NCBI GenBank assembly: GCA_032821775.1 | Contig: JAVLRN010000011.1 | Location: forward strand, 62,001 to 126,000 | Reading direction: 5' to 3' | Source: Sanguinoderma infundibulare | Lineage: Eukaryota > Basidiomycota > Agaricomycetes > Polyporales > Polyporaceae | Length of the DNA: 64,000 bases | Part shown: positions 10,873 through 21,503 of the stretch, in pieces | Layout: every line of letters starts with the position of its first letter | Position numbering within the stretch: position 1 is the first letter of the stretch | The notes under the pieces: model-generated | What the model saw: only the letters and a program-made list of their open reading frames with translations | Database searches by the model: none | What the model was told of the DNA's origin: nothing | Program-made: the position numbers and the translations under genes

Positions 10873-12316
10873 ATGCTCTCTAAACTCGCAAGCATCCGCG
10901 CCATCGTCCCAAAACTCCCAGCGCAAGCGCACGCCCGTCCGTCCTTCTCAACCTCTTCCGCGCTCCGCACCGCCCGCGGTCGCCTCACAGGCCCGCTCCC
11001 GCCCTACGGCCCCGTCGGCGTCGCGCGAGCGCTCCAAGCGTCCGAGTCTGCCTCTGCGTGTACGCCCCCGTCCTCTTCCTCTTCCGTGCCTCCTCCCTTC
11101 CGCGCGTACGATCCAGACACTCACGACGATGCGAGACCAGCGCAGACGCCGACGCCGACGCCGACGATCTTCAGCCACGAGTTCTCGCTCGCGGACCGCG
11201 TCGCGCTCGTCTCGGGCGCGAACCGCGGGATCGGGCTCGAGGTGGCGCTCGCGCTGGCCGAGGCGGGCTCGCGCGTCGTTTACTGCGTCGACCTGCCGAA
11301 GGCGCCGGGCGAGGAGTGGACGGCGGTGAGCGAGTATGCGAGGAAGCTCGGGGGCGTCGAGGGCAGGCTGGAGTACGTGAGCGCGGACGTGACGGACCAG
11401 GTGCGTGCGATGGGCCTTGAGCTTGGCTTATCTGAGTTCACCACTCACCACGGACTTTGGGTTTGGGTTTGGGTTTGGGTTTGCAGGAAGCGATGTGGAA
11501 GGTCGGGAAGAGGATCGGAGACCGGGAGGGGCGGATGGACGCGTGCATTGCCGCGGCGGGTATATTGAAGGACGACATGCCGTGCTTGACGTACCCTGTG
11601 AAGGAGTTCCAGGAGGTGAGTTGAGGTTAAGATTGTGGTAGTGTGCGAATCGATGCTGAGAACCGATCCTGATAGGTCCTGGACGTGAATGTCAACGGCG
11701 TGCTCTTCACCGCTCAGGCGGCGGGTCAACAGATGGAACGATTCGGAAATGGAGGGAGCATCGTCATGATCGCGAGCATCAGTGGGCATCTCGCGAACAA
11801 GGTAAGACTCTTTCATACGCATGCGCATGCGCGTAACGCATCGTTCAAGACGCTGACCGTGACGTCGGCTTCTAGGGCCATTCGTGGGTATCGTACAACA
11901 CGTCCAAGTCGGCCGTGCTCCAGATGGCACGTAGTATGGCGTGCGAGCTCGGTCCGAAGCGTATCCGCGTCAACACCATCAGTCCTGCCTACATCGCCAC
12001 CAAGTACGCCATGTCCCCATGTTTGACGTAACCCTGACATTTCTTGCTGATTTTCGATGTGCAGAATGACGGGCCAATTCCTCGAGAGCCGCCCCGAGGT
12101 GGAGGAGATGTGGGTGGAGCTGCATCCGATGGGGCGGATCGGCCGTCCGGACGAACTGCGGGGAGCGGCCGTTTGGCTGGCGAGCGACGCAAGTTCGTTC
12201 TGTACGGGGAGCGAGTGAGTCTATTGCGGCGCACTGTTGTTGTATCGGGTATTGCTGACGTCTATGGCTCGCGGGCTGTCAGCATCTTCGTCAGCGGAGG
12301 GTATCATGCGTGGTAA
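10873..12316 (+). CDS. Short-chain dehydrogenase/reductase with mitochondrial-type presequence
   Basis: NAD(P)-dependent SDR of 364 residues. Six exons: 10873-11400, 11487-11615, 11676-11801, 11876-12003, 12065-12214 and 12283-12316; all junctions keep frame. Residues 1-55 are rich in Arg/Ser/Ala with few acids (MLSKLASIRAIVPKL...RPSFSTSS), as in a mitochondrial targeting peptide. The nucleotide-binding motif is SGANRGIGLEVALALAEAG (about residue 115), the active site is a serine in IASISGH and SYNTSK (YxxxK), and the end is IFVSGGYHAW. The overall pattern is closest to the sorbitol/arabinitol/xylulose reductase-like SDRs, but the substrate is a guess. The first intron ends in five TTTGGG units just before its acceptor. 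A longer in-frame start at 10807 exists but lies almost on the TATA-like run, so I prefer 10873. Confidence 0.9.
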
Positions 12317-12947
12317 CTTGAATGATGCATGGCAAACGATGTTCAACGGACAGTTCGCCGGTAGGGCAGATGCGCGGGAACGTGGGGAATGTAGGATCGT
12401 GTCGTCAGAGATTGGGAGAATATTGTGCGAGACTGCTCTAGCTAGTCGCTGGAGGCGATCGATGTTAACCATAGCATCGGTAATGCGCTGAGCGCAAGTT
12501 TGAAGGTTGTATCAGCCGTTGAGTTAGTTCGAAGTCAACGGCTCCTTGTCGTAAAGAAGTTTGTCCATTCGTCATGTTCTGACTTTTTCAGTGTACTGTG
12601 CCATGTTTTGTATGCATTCCATTATATTTCTCTGCGTTTCTCTCTTACTTATGAAGGCCCGGAGGAGGAATGTGATTCGCAACACGCAAGCGTGGATTGA
12701 TTTGCCGGGCCGGTGTCCCGCTGCGCTGTACAAAAGTGCATTATGTCAGTGGCGCATCCGGGCCCACCCCTTGCTTCTTGCTTCTTGTCCACTACGGTTC
12801 CTGCTACTCCTCCTCCTCCTCCTCCTCCACCACCACCACCTCCTCCTCGCATCTTACACCATCCCAGTAAGTCCACGCCCTGACCAGTATCCATCGAGGC
12901 TTCATCGCTGACGTGCTATCAGTCATAGGGCGCGACAACCTACCGTT
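12317..12947. other. Intergenic with CCT/CCA microsatellite
   Basis: Holds the 3' flank of the dehydrogenase and the leader of the next F-box gene. A (CCT)n run passing into (CCA)n lies at about 12806-12845, shortly upstream of the start codon at 12948; pyrimidine-rich leaders are common in fungal genes. No gene is seen. Confidence 0.6.
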
Positions 12948-14637
12948 ATGAACAACCCAGCTGCGGACGCACCGTCTCCTGCGGACAAGGTCCCCGCGGA
13001 GGTCTGGCTGGAAATATTCGACCAGGTGCCCTATTCTGCGGACCTGAATGGCGCGGCCGGTTCCTGCAAGATGCTCCGAGAGCTTACAGTCCGCGCCCTC
13101 CGTCGTGACGTCGTCTGGCGCGTTCCAGAGCAAGTGGCGCAAGATCTCCCGCTCTGGGACAAGTTCTTGAACATGGAACCTCATGTACGCTCTCTCACTC
13201 TCGGTGTCGCGAAGGCGCATGGGTCAGGCGTTGGCTTCATCGTCGACGTCGACGGCTCGACGTCCAATGCCAGTTATGGCCCTCGCGAAAATGTCCCCGG
13301 CCGTGTCGCGGGCCCCTCGTTCGCTTCGCACGGGCTGTATGCGTCGATGTTCGTGAAGATCAGCCAGTTCACGAACATCAACTCGCTGACCTTTGCGGAC
13401 ATGACGGTTATGACCGCGTACTTCGAGCTCATCCACCGCCTCCCCCGGCTTCGCACGCTCAAGATCGAGCGGTGCGAGTTCAGCCGCCGCGGTGGGGTCA
13501 AGATGGACCATACGCAGCTGCCCATCACGGACCTGACGATGCTCAGCATCCGCTGCTCGCGCGACTTCCGCGAACACCTTCCGGCCCCGCTCGCTCCGGC
13601 CGTGCACGCCGCACTTGGTCCTGCCGCGCTCGCTCCGGCCGTGCACCCTCCGGTGGATGATAGCTTCTCGTATTGTCTCTCCCTCTGCGCCGCCCAAGGC
13701 CTCCGGAGCCTGACCATCGACTCGTCCGCGGACGTCTTCCGGGGGGTGTTCAACACGTTGAACGCGCAGACGCGCAACTGGACGATCCCCCCGACACTCG
13801 AGCACATCTACGTGGTCCGGAAGCGGTCGGCGCACACAGGCGAGAAGTTCCTGCCGCTGTTCGGGGGCGAAAGCACGTTCCCGGATACGCATCTATACCA
13901 CTTCTGCGCACAGGCGACGAGCCTGAGGACGATCTCGACGCCGATATTCGTGCCCGCGCAGATCACGGTCGCGCCCGAGGCGCTGCCGCAGGGCCTAGAG
14001 CGGTTCTCTGCGCCGCTGGAGACGGCGCAGCTCGTTGCGGGGGCGAGGGATGTGCAGGCGTTGGGGCTGATCAAGTGTGGAGTCAGCGCGAGGGAGGGAG
14101 TCACAGCGTTGACGAATATCGCGGTCTCGCGTAGCGGGCTGAAGATGCTGCTACTGGACTGCAAGGGGTGGGACGGGGAGATTGTGTCCGCCGTGGCGCA
14201 GCTGTTCAAGCAGCTGCGGAGGCTGAAGATCGTCTTCGACGGGCCCGGCCCAACCGAGGTATGTATGCGGCGTTAGCATTTCACGCGTCCCGTGTGCGCT
14301 ACATATCTGAGTCTGCGTTTTCGCCGTGCAGGATTTCCTCGTCGCGCTCGCCCCAGACCACCTCGTGGAGCTGCCGGAGCTGCACACGCTGGAGCTGTAC
14401 GAGCTCCCGCGGAACGGCAGCTACGTGCCCGACCACCCGGCGCACCTCTTCGACAGCTCGTTCGAGTCCGTAGAGGAGGAGCTGCGGAACCTGGTCATAC
14501 CCTGGAACAGGTACTGCCCGAAGTTGCGCAGGGTGCAGCTGCACGCGGGGTATGTGATGACGCGCGGGTTCGAGGGCGCGGTGTGGAACATTGAGCGCGT
14601 GCGGCGGCTCGAAGTCAAGGAGGACCTCGACTTCTGA
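12948..14637 (+). CDS. F-box protein
   Basis: Predicted substrate adaptor of an SCF ubiquitin ligase. Two exons, 12948-14258 and 14332-14637, 538 residues. The F-box is near the N terminus: DKVPAEVWLEIFDQVPYSADLNGAAGSCKML (about residues 14-45). The rest has irregular leucine-rich periodicity (LPRLRTLKIERCEF, GLRSLTIDSS, RLKIVFDG, LPELHTLELYELP), as in fungal F-box/LRR proteins whose targets are unknown. A 20-nt direct repeat (cgctcgctccggccgtgcac) occurs twice around 13585-13645 and produces a duplicated Ala/Pro segment (LAPAVH), a likely slippage duplication. The intron (73 nt) is canonical gtatgt...gcag. Confidence 0.85.
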
Positions 14638-15172
14638 GCGACCGGCTTGAAGCGAACTTAGCGAAGAGGGCCGAGGCGCGAAGTTTGATTGGACCTGGTT
14701 CCCTGTCGCGTTTTGAGAGACGGGTTGGGGGACCTATCGGGTGCGTTTGCGAGTGCGTTTGATGTCTCACGCTTGTGTACGATATTCGTGATGCCGTATG
14801 CATGTCTGGAGAAGCTCGGATGCTTTCTGGGAAGCACATAAATGTACGATTAGGGCTCGAATTTAGAGGCTGGACGATATATGATGTCACAGTATATGTT
14901 TTGAAGAGGTGGTGTAGAGTGCAGAGAACGAGCCTGCAGGAGCTGAGTTTGAATGTGGTTTGAATGACGGCCTCGAGGCACTTACGCGATCACGTGTGAG
15001 ACGCGCCTGGGAGGAGCGGCGCGAAAGCGAACTTAAACGCCCAAACGCCGGTTGTTGTTCTCAACGTTGATGTCGCCTTTCTCGCTTCCCTCGCTATAAT
15101 CCCCCGTCGACAACACACACCACATCGACAACGACAACGACCGCGACCACCACTACCACTACCACAGCCAGC
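14638..15172. other. Intergenic region before coiled-coil gene
   Basis: No coding potential seen. A TATA-like tcgctataatcc at about 15089-15100 and a CA/AC-rich leader (15106-15170) precede the start codon at 15173. Confidence 0.5.
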
Positions 15173-18100
15173 ATGTGGTCCAAAATCAGCAGCGCCCTCA
15201 AGCGGCCAGAGACACCAGCACAACCCGACACCCCGATCGACGACCGGCACCACCCCAACACCGTCCTCTCCACTGTCTTCGACCGGCACCCGAACCTCTC
15301 CAACTTCCACGATGGCCCGGCCGAGGTCCCCTTCCCCTCGCCCAGCCCCCCGCCGTCGCCGTCGAAGAGCAGCGGGCGGAGGGGCATCTTCAAGCGGAAC
15401 CCGAACCCCAAGACGTTCCAGGAGAGCGAGCAGGCGCACACGCTCCCCCTCAAGCTATCGATACCACACTTGAAGAAAGTAAAGTCTTCTGTTCACACCG
15501 TCTCTATCAGTGAGTGCCTTTGCTCTTCTCCCTTCGCTGTTCTCTATTCTTTCTCTGTTGGTGCGCGCTGGGGGGACGACGCCGGGTTAGATGCCGCCTG
15601 GGAACCTCCGTGTCTGTCGCAGCGTTCGTTGACATATGCGACTACAACATGATGTGAACGCGATATTGCATCGCGGCGGCGTGGGAGGATATGCACGCAG
15701 CCTTGTGCGGGTATGCATGCATATGTCCTGCATAGGCATGCTCAGTTCCTCCAAGCTAGACGCATTGAGATGCAGAGATTGTTCCGGTTCGATTTGCCCC
15801 AGGTCCGGGAAACGCTGAACTATCCACGTTTGGACGAATCCCGGCCGCCTCTCCGGGCGGGCAATCCAGAACGCCATGGGACGCGAGTACTATGCTGGGC
15901 TCGCGCGAGGAGACGTGCCCGAACGCTACCCATAGGCCGGGCGCGCTGGTAGGAGCGGACAGGTTAGGTTACGACGCGCAATTTTGACTGGGGAGCGGGC
16001 TTGTTCTAAGATGACGAGGAGTTGTTGAAGCCCACCCTCCGGCTTCGACAATTCCTCGGGCTTCAACAACTCCTCGCAAGATTCGCGTTCGGACTTGGCC
16101 TATCGCGCAGGCTTCTGCTGACCCATTGATGTCATAATAATCTGACGCATGCCTCTCTCCTCGTCGCGCGAGAACTTGAGCAGGACTTCATTCGGGTCAA
16201 GGGAGGCGAGTTGAGTGCAGGCCTGGCGGCCCAGCCTTCTTCGCTCCGGGAATTCCGTCGGCAATGGGGTCCATTTGATATGCGTCGGCGTGCGCGCAAA
16301 TCGAACTGGAACAATCGACTATACACTCTCGAGATGCACATGTCATGCGTAAACCACCTTCCAAGAATGTTTGCTAATTTATCGCATTCTAGGTGGTTCT
16401 GACGCCTCCTCGATCAGTCGAGCATCCACAGATTCAAATCAACAACGTCAGTCTCAGGAATCCATCCGCCCTCCAGATTCTGCCATTTCAGTCCGCACCC
16501 CCGTAACCCCCAACATAGACGGTCGCTTTGGCTCGTTACGTTCCATCCTCCGCGACAGTCATACGCCTGGCACCGGCCAGAGCGTTCGCTTCTTCTCCCG
16601 CGACGCCTACAAGATTATCACGCCTGATGTGTCCAACGCCAGCGCGAGCGGCAGCGAACCTTCACCTGCGTCGTTTGGTGCGCGATTCAAAGCCAGCAGC
16701 AGCACGCCTTCGCGCCCACCCCTACAGGATGTCTTCTCACCTCCCCCGCCATCGTCTATAAAGCCTCTGCCTGAGGCGAACGACTCAAACATATTTGACC
16801 TTTCGCAAGACTTCGACCTGCCACCCATTCCTATCAGCAAAGACAACGTGCCGTTGCTCGACAGCGCCATCGAACTCCCTTCTTCCGACGCAGACACTTC
16901 TATGGCCGTCATGCGCCCAGAGGTCGTGGCCGCAGTGGACGGCGAATTCCGCTCGAGCACGCCGTCGAGCAATCGGTCTCCATCGGGCATGCACGACCGC
17001 AGCCAGTCCTTCAGTTTCGGCCAAACCGTCTTCCACTCGATCAAGGACGTCGGCAAGGACTCGCCCGTCTCCATCACCTCGTCGAAGCGCGGGTCGCTCA
17101 AGCCTAAGAACCGCAACCGCGCATATAGCGACAGCGTCTTCCACGCCTTCCTGCCCAGCCCCGCCTCACCTGCCCCGAAGGAGACGGCACCTGAGGCGGA
17201 CATCGACGACCCCTCGTCTCGCGCGCTGATCGTTTACAATGCCCCTACCCCGCCTAAGTCCCCACCGCGCTCGCCCGAGAAGGATCCCTTCGGGGCGCAC
17301 GCGACGGCATACTACACTCCGGGATCTGGGGTGCCCCCGACGCCGCCCCAGGCCGTCAAGACGCACAACCGCCGAGCCTCGCGCGAGGAGGACCTCATCC
17401 TCTCCCTTCGCACGCAGCTCGCGCTCCAGACGGAGCTCTGCGCGCAGTACGAGGTCGACCTCCGCGGCAAAGACGAGCTGTTCCGCATGGTCACCTCGCG
17501 CCTGGAAGAGGGCGAGCGCGAGGTCGAGCGCCGCAAAGGCTTCAACAAGGGCTACCGGAAGCGCATCAGCGAGCTCGAGCGCTACGCGCGCTCGCTTGAG
17601 GCACAGGTCGACCGCAGCCGGGAAGAGAGCATGGAGCGGAGCATCATGGACGAGGCGTCGGGCATGGCGCTCCGGAGCCTGCACAAGCGCATCGGCGAGC
17701 TCGAGCGCGAGCGGTGCGAGTGGGAGAAGCGGGACCGCGCGCGGGCGGACGAGCTGGACGCGGCCCAGGCGGAGCTGGACAGGTCGAGGGAGGAGCTCGG
17801 GAGGCGGGACGAGGCGGAGCGGGCGCTCAAGGACGGGATCGCGCTGGCGCAGGAGCAGATGGAGAGCATGGACGTGAGCATGGCGCTCTCGCTCGAGGAC
17901 CGCGACCGGCTGCTGTCGACGGCGATGTCGGACGAGGAGAAGAGGGCGCTGACGGCGGCGAACGAGGCGCTCAGGGCGGAGCAGCTGAACGTGGAGACGC
18001 AGCTCGCGGACGCGCGGGAGGAGGTGCTGAAGAAGGACGGGGAGCTGGGCGTGCTCAAGGCGGAGCTCGAGGCGCAGTGGCGGCACACGGAGACAATGAG

Positions 18101-19592
18101 CGAGCGCGTGGCGGAGGCGGAGCGGGTGCGGGACGAGGCTCGGGCGGACGTCGAGGCGCTCAACCAGCGGATCGGGGAGATGGAGGAGGAGTGGACGCAG
18201 GCGGAGAACAGGAAGAACGAGCTTGAGACGGAGGTGCAGGAGATCTGGGTGGCGAAGGAGGAGCTTGAGAAGCAGCTCGCAGATGTGGGATTTCCTGATT
18301 CAATGTGCTATAGGGAGGGTTTTGCTGATGCTGATGTGATTGTCAGCTCGACGACCAGTTGCGGGAAGAACAGGAGCACTCGGAAGGGCTCACCCAGGCT
18401 CTGCGCGAGCGCGAGGACAAGGTCACCGCGCTCGACCAGGAGCACAAGTTCGCGCTCGACCGCGCGACGCGTGTCGAGGCCCGTCTGCGCGAACGCGAGA
18501 CGGAGCTGTCCGAGCTCCACAGGAAGGAGGTCGAGCGCGAGAATGAGGCGGAGCTCGCGCACGATGAGATGGCGAAGATGAAGCGCGAACACGCGCGGAT
18601 CGTCAACGAGCAGAGCCGCACGCTCCAGGACGTCGTCGCGCGCGAGGTCGAGGCCCGCGCGGCGATGGAGGCGATGGTGCGCGAGAAGGCGGAGCACGGC
18701 GTCCAAGTCGGCAGCTTGACGGACCGGGTCGGTGCGCTCACCGCGGAGGTGGAGCGGCTGAGGAGGCAGGTGCACGACTTGCAGCAGGAGAGCGCGGACA
18801 AGGAGATGAAGGTCGTGCAGCTCCAGAAGCAGCGGGCGCAGGACAAGGAGGACATGAACGGGCTGAACATTGCCTTGGACTCGAAGCAGCAGGAGCTCGA
18901 ACTGGTATGTCGTTTTGCGTTCTGTGGGTGGCGCATATACTCATCCCGTTCTGCAGCTCAAGAGACGCATAACCGTCCGTGGTACGGCTGGTGGCACTCC
19001 CGCCTCCGCCGCCAAAATCCCGGCCGCCCGTCGCGAGTCTTCGATCTTCGCGACTCCTAGCGTCGTTGGCACCCGACCCCCTTCCGTGCTGTCCGACACC
19101 GACAGCACGCTCAAGGACCGCCGTCTCAGTCAGACTGCTTCTTCGTCCATGTTCACAAAGCCCGCCCTGGGCAAGAGCATCCGTGCAAACGGCCCCGTGA
19201 GCGCCCTGAGCGCGAGCACGTCCAAGCGCATCGTCGACGGCTCGATGGGCCCTCCGCCCACCGCCGCCATCGCTCGCAGTCAGTCTGCGAGCGCTGCGAC
19301 GCCCACCCGCATCCCCTCGGGCTCCTCTGCCCGTGCGACCCCCAGCACGATCAAGGCTCTCCCGCAACAACGGAGAAGCTCGGCGTCGAACCTCGACCCT
19401 TCGAAGCTCCGTGCGTCGACGGCTAGCCAGGAGAAGCTTGAGAAACTCCAGCGGCTGCCGTCGGTCATCGCGTCTGCGAGCGAGCCGGCGGGGAAGGAGA
19501 ACTCTGCGCCGTCGCCTTCGTCGAGCACCAGCTCGACTGCTTCCGCAGCGCCGGTGAAGGTGATGCGTCGCATGAGCGCGATGCCTGCATAG
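15173..19592 (+). CDS. Large coiled-coil protein with conserved VRFFSRDAY motif
   Basis: Predicted structural protein of 1,140 residues; I do not recognise a named orthologue. Exons: 15173-15509, 16393-18284, 18347-18904 and 18957-19592. All junctions keep phase, including the unusual 883-nt first intron (…VSI-S-GSDASS). Residues 1-110 are basic and Pro-rich. At about residue 150 is a likely conserved block, RFGSLRSILRD...TGQSVRFFSRDAYKI. Residues about 420-930 are a nearly unbroken coiled coil (LRTQLALQTELCAQYEVDL, then long Glu/Arg/Leu heptads). The tail is Ser/Pro/basic and low complexity, beginning LKRRITVRG. This layout resembles cytoskeletal or spindle-pole scaffolds, but that is inference. 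The 3' half of the coiled coil shows strong GAG/CAG codon bias. Confidence 0.8.
16015..16076. repeat. Hairpin with duplicated right arm inside 883-nt intron
   Basis: Left arm gaggagttgttgaagccc at 16016-16033 pairs perfectly with gggcttcaacaactcctc at 16058-16075 (18 nt). The right arm is itself one of two tandem 18-nt units; the other is ggcttcgacaattcctcg at about 16041-16058. The left arm can therefore pair with either. The structure lies in the middle of an exceptionally long intron. A related inverted motif occurs in the long UNC93 intron at 31449-31484. Confidence 0.8.
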
Positions 19593-20249
19593 CTTGGCTT
19601 CAGGTTGATGCGCGAAGTGGAGCGTGTGCGCGTGCGTTTCGACTGACAATCATGTAGGCAACGCGTCCGAGCCGTCGGCGGTCGGTGTTGCTTTGAAGTA
19701 CAATACTGCTGCATGCAGCTTAGCTGCACACATACCCACCTCATCACATTCCCCCCTCCCCATCCTCCACATCCAAGATCTGTACTGATACATTTCCGCA
19801 TCGCATCTCACCTCGCATTTTGCATCTCACTTATCTAGTGTGTCCTGTCTCCAGAATCCCCAAATCCCCGTGCATGTCACCCTATCGTGCATTGAACTTA
19901 TGCATCTACTATGTCCTTCGCTTTCGCTGTGTACGTCTGATCTCGCCCCTGCTCTCGCCATCTCGCTTCCCTCATCCCTCTTCAAAATCTAACCCGATTC
20001 CCCCTCTACCAATTTCTCCATCTTGCCTCTTGCGTTCCGTCGTTCCGGTCTCGATTCCCTGTCCGCCATTGACTTGTTGAGCTTGCAACTTGGACTTTGA
20101 ACTCTCCACGTTTGTTCGTTCCCTTTGCATCTGGATCCTTGATCGCTCGCAACTGTCGACGTCGAAGGTTCATCCACCCATTGCCAATGTAGTAAGCAGA
20201 AGTATATTATTCGGTTCGGAAAATGCGTATGCTGTTGAATTTATCGCTA
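19593..20249. other. 3' flank, pyrimidine-rich
   Basis: Downstream of the coiled-coil gene the + strand is strongly C/T-rich (19730-20080). No gene is seen. It leads into a relic of the dispersed gene family. Confidence 0.5.
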
Positions 20250-21050
20250 TTAACTGCAACCCCATCCGAGTGCGCTTTCACGCGGTCGTCTTCTGTCGCT
20301 TCGCTAGAGGAGGGCTTTTCCTCCGACTCTTGCGTCCGAGTCGATAACATCGCACACTTATTCCAACGTCGCCCGACTTCGTCTCCTCACGCTGTAGCGC
20401 CATCTAGTGTCAGCGGATCAGTCAGCGAGTCATCATCATCCACACACACAAGCGTGGAAAGACGTGCCAGGACCTCGCGCTGGAACGGGAGGAGGAGGGT
20501 TTCAGTCGGCTTACATTTGAGTAGTATCGACGGCCCCAGAGCTCGAGCTTGACCGCCTCCATCTTTGGCCCACTCCGACTTGGGGTGACGAAGATAAAGG
20601 AACCATTTGGTCATCATCTTGGAATTGGGCATCGAAACGCTCCAGGAGCTTGATGACGGCCTTGACACTGCCCGTCGGCACCACCCTGCGTTTACTAGCT
20701 GCGACTGCCATCTGAAAGGATCGTCGATCGTCCACTCGGGTCTCGGCCTCATTGATGAGAAAGGCGTTCGAGTTGAGCGACGGGAGGCTGCCACGAGGAC
20801 GCGGGACGAACAGTATATGCGATTGCTGAGCGGGACGATGATGGGCCGGGCGTCGGCGTCGAACTCTCCGAGGTTGAGGCCTGAGGTCGCGTCCGAGCAT
20901 GGAAGAACTACCGTCGCGAAGATAACAGGAGAAGAGGGGGCGCTCGGACGCAACAAGAGCTCGTCGAGTACCGCCGGCTCGTACACGAGCGACGCCAGCA
21001 GCCGAGGGACAGGAGAGCGAACTTGTGAGTCATGAGAACCGCTTGTTCGC
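20250..21050 (-). pseudogene. Relic of dispersed gene family, split by an insertion
   Basis: Two blocks match the intact gene at 53156-54053 in the same order and strand. Bases 20961-21050 match the region coding QAALMVKFAPVLRLVSLVCEPAVLDE; here the translation gives AVLMTHKFALL, then, after a frame change, SLVYEPAVLDE. Bases 20250-20326 match the acidic-to-basic tail region (ggaggaaaa...agcgaagcgac is shared). In the intact gene these blocks are about 30 nt apart; here about 630 nt separate them. Frameshifts and stops break both blocks. Upstream (21050-21160) the resemblance fades. Confidence 0.7.
20327..20959. mobile_element. Putative 633-bp element with short terminal inverted repeats
   Basis: The insertion that splits the relic is bounded by imperfect inverted repeats: ctcttgcgtccgag at 20327-20340 and, on the opposite strand, ctcttgttgcgtccgag at 20959-20943. 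The flanks rejoin the two halves of the gene-family homology. No transposase is visible. One internal minus-strand frame (20511-20900) contains a helix-like run KAVIKLLERFDAQFQDDDQ but no recognised domain. I could not identify a convincing target-site duplication, so this is a likely rather than proven element. Confidence 0.5.
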
Positions 21051-21503
21051 CTGCCAGTACTACCTTACCACGGAAGTATTGTAACATTTTGGGGGACTTC
21101 GAAGTACGACGGCAAGCGTGTAGTGCCATGGCGTTAACGTTCTTCAGTAGCGTCCTCCGACCCATGCCAAAGACACTGGCAGGCCTCTCGGACCCAGTTA
21201 CGAAACCTCGGAATACTGCGGCTGACTGTGCGTGCTACCTTCGCTGGTGGTCGCCACTGGGATGGTGTTAGAGATGACCACGTTGGAGGAGAGCGGCCTG
21301 CATTGGCAAGGGTGCTAAGAGAAGTTACTAGCGCTGTAACGCGTGACGCCCAGAATTCAATGAAACGCCACGCTGTGTGGTTAAAACGGCGATTGATATC
21401 TAAACAATCTACGAGCGAGCTAGAGATACAGCAACGACAAGCCTGAGCACTCGGACGCGGGTATGGCACAGCCAAGCACACGCATAGATACACTGCCACA
21501 AAA
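21051..21503. other. Intergenic, no gene seen
   Basis: Sequence between the relic and the end of ATG14. A minus-strand frame (21134-21499) ends in FRNWVREACQCLWHG, which might be a further decayed piece of the relic, but no match could be shown. Confidence 0.4.

Noticed and set aside
17166..18086. Long minus-strand open frame inside the coiled-coil gene
   Set aside because: It is a shadow of the + strand GAG/CAG-rich coiled-coil coding region, producing Leu/Arg repeats with no biological pattern.
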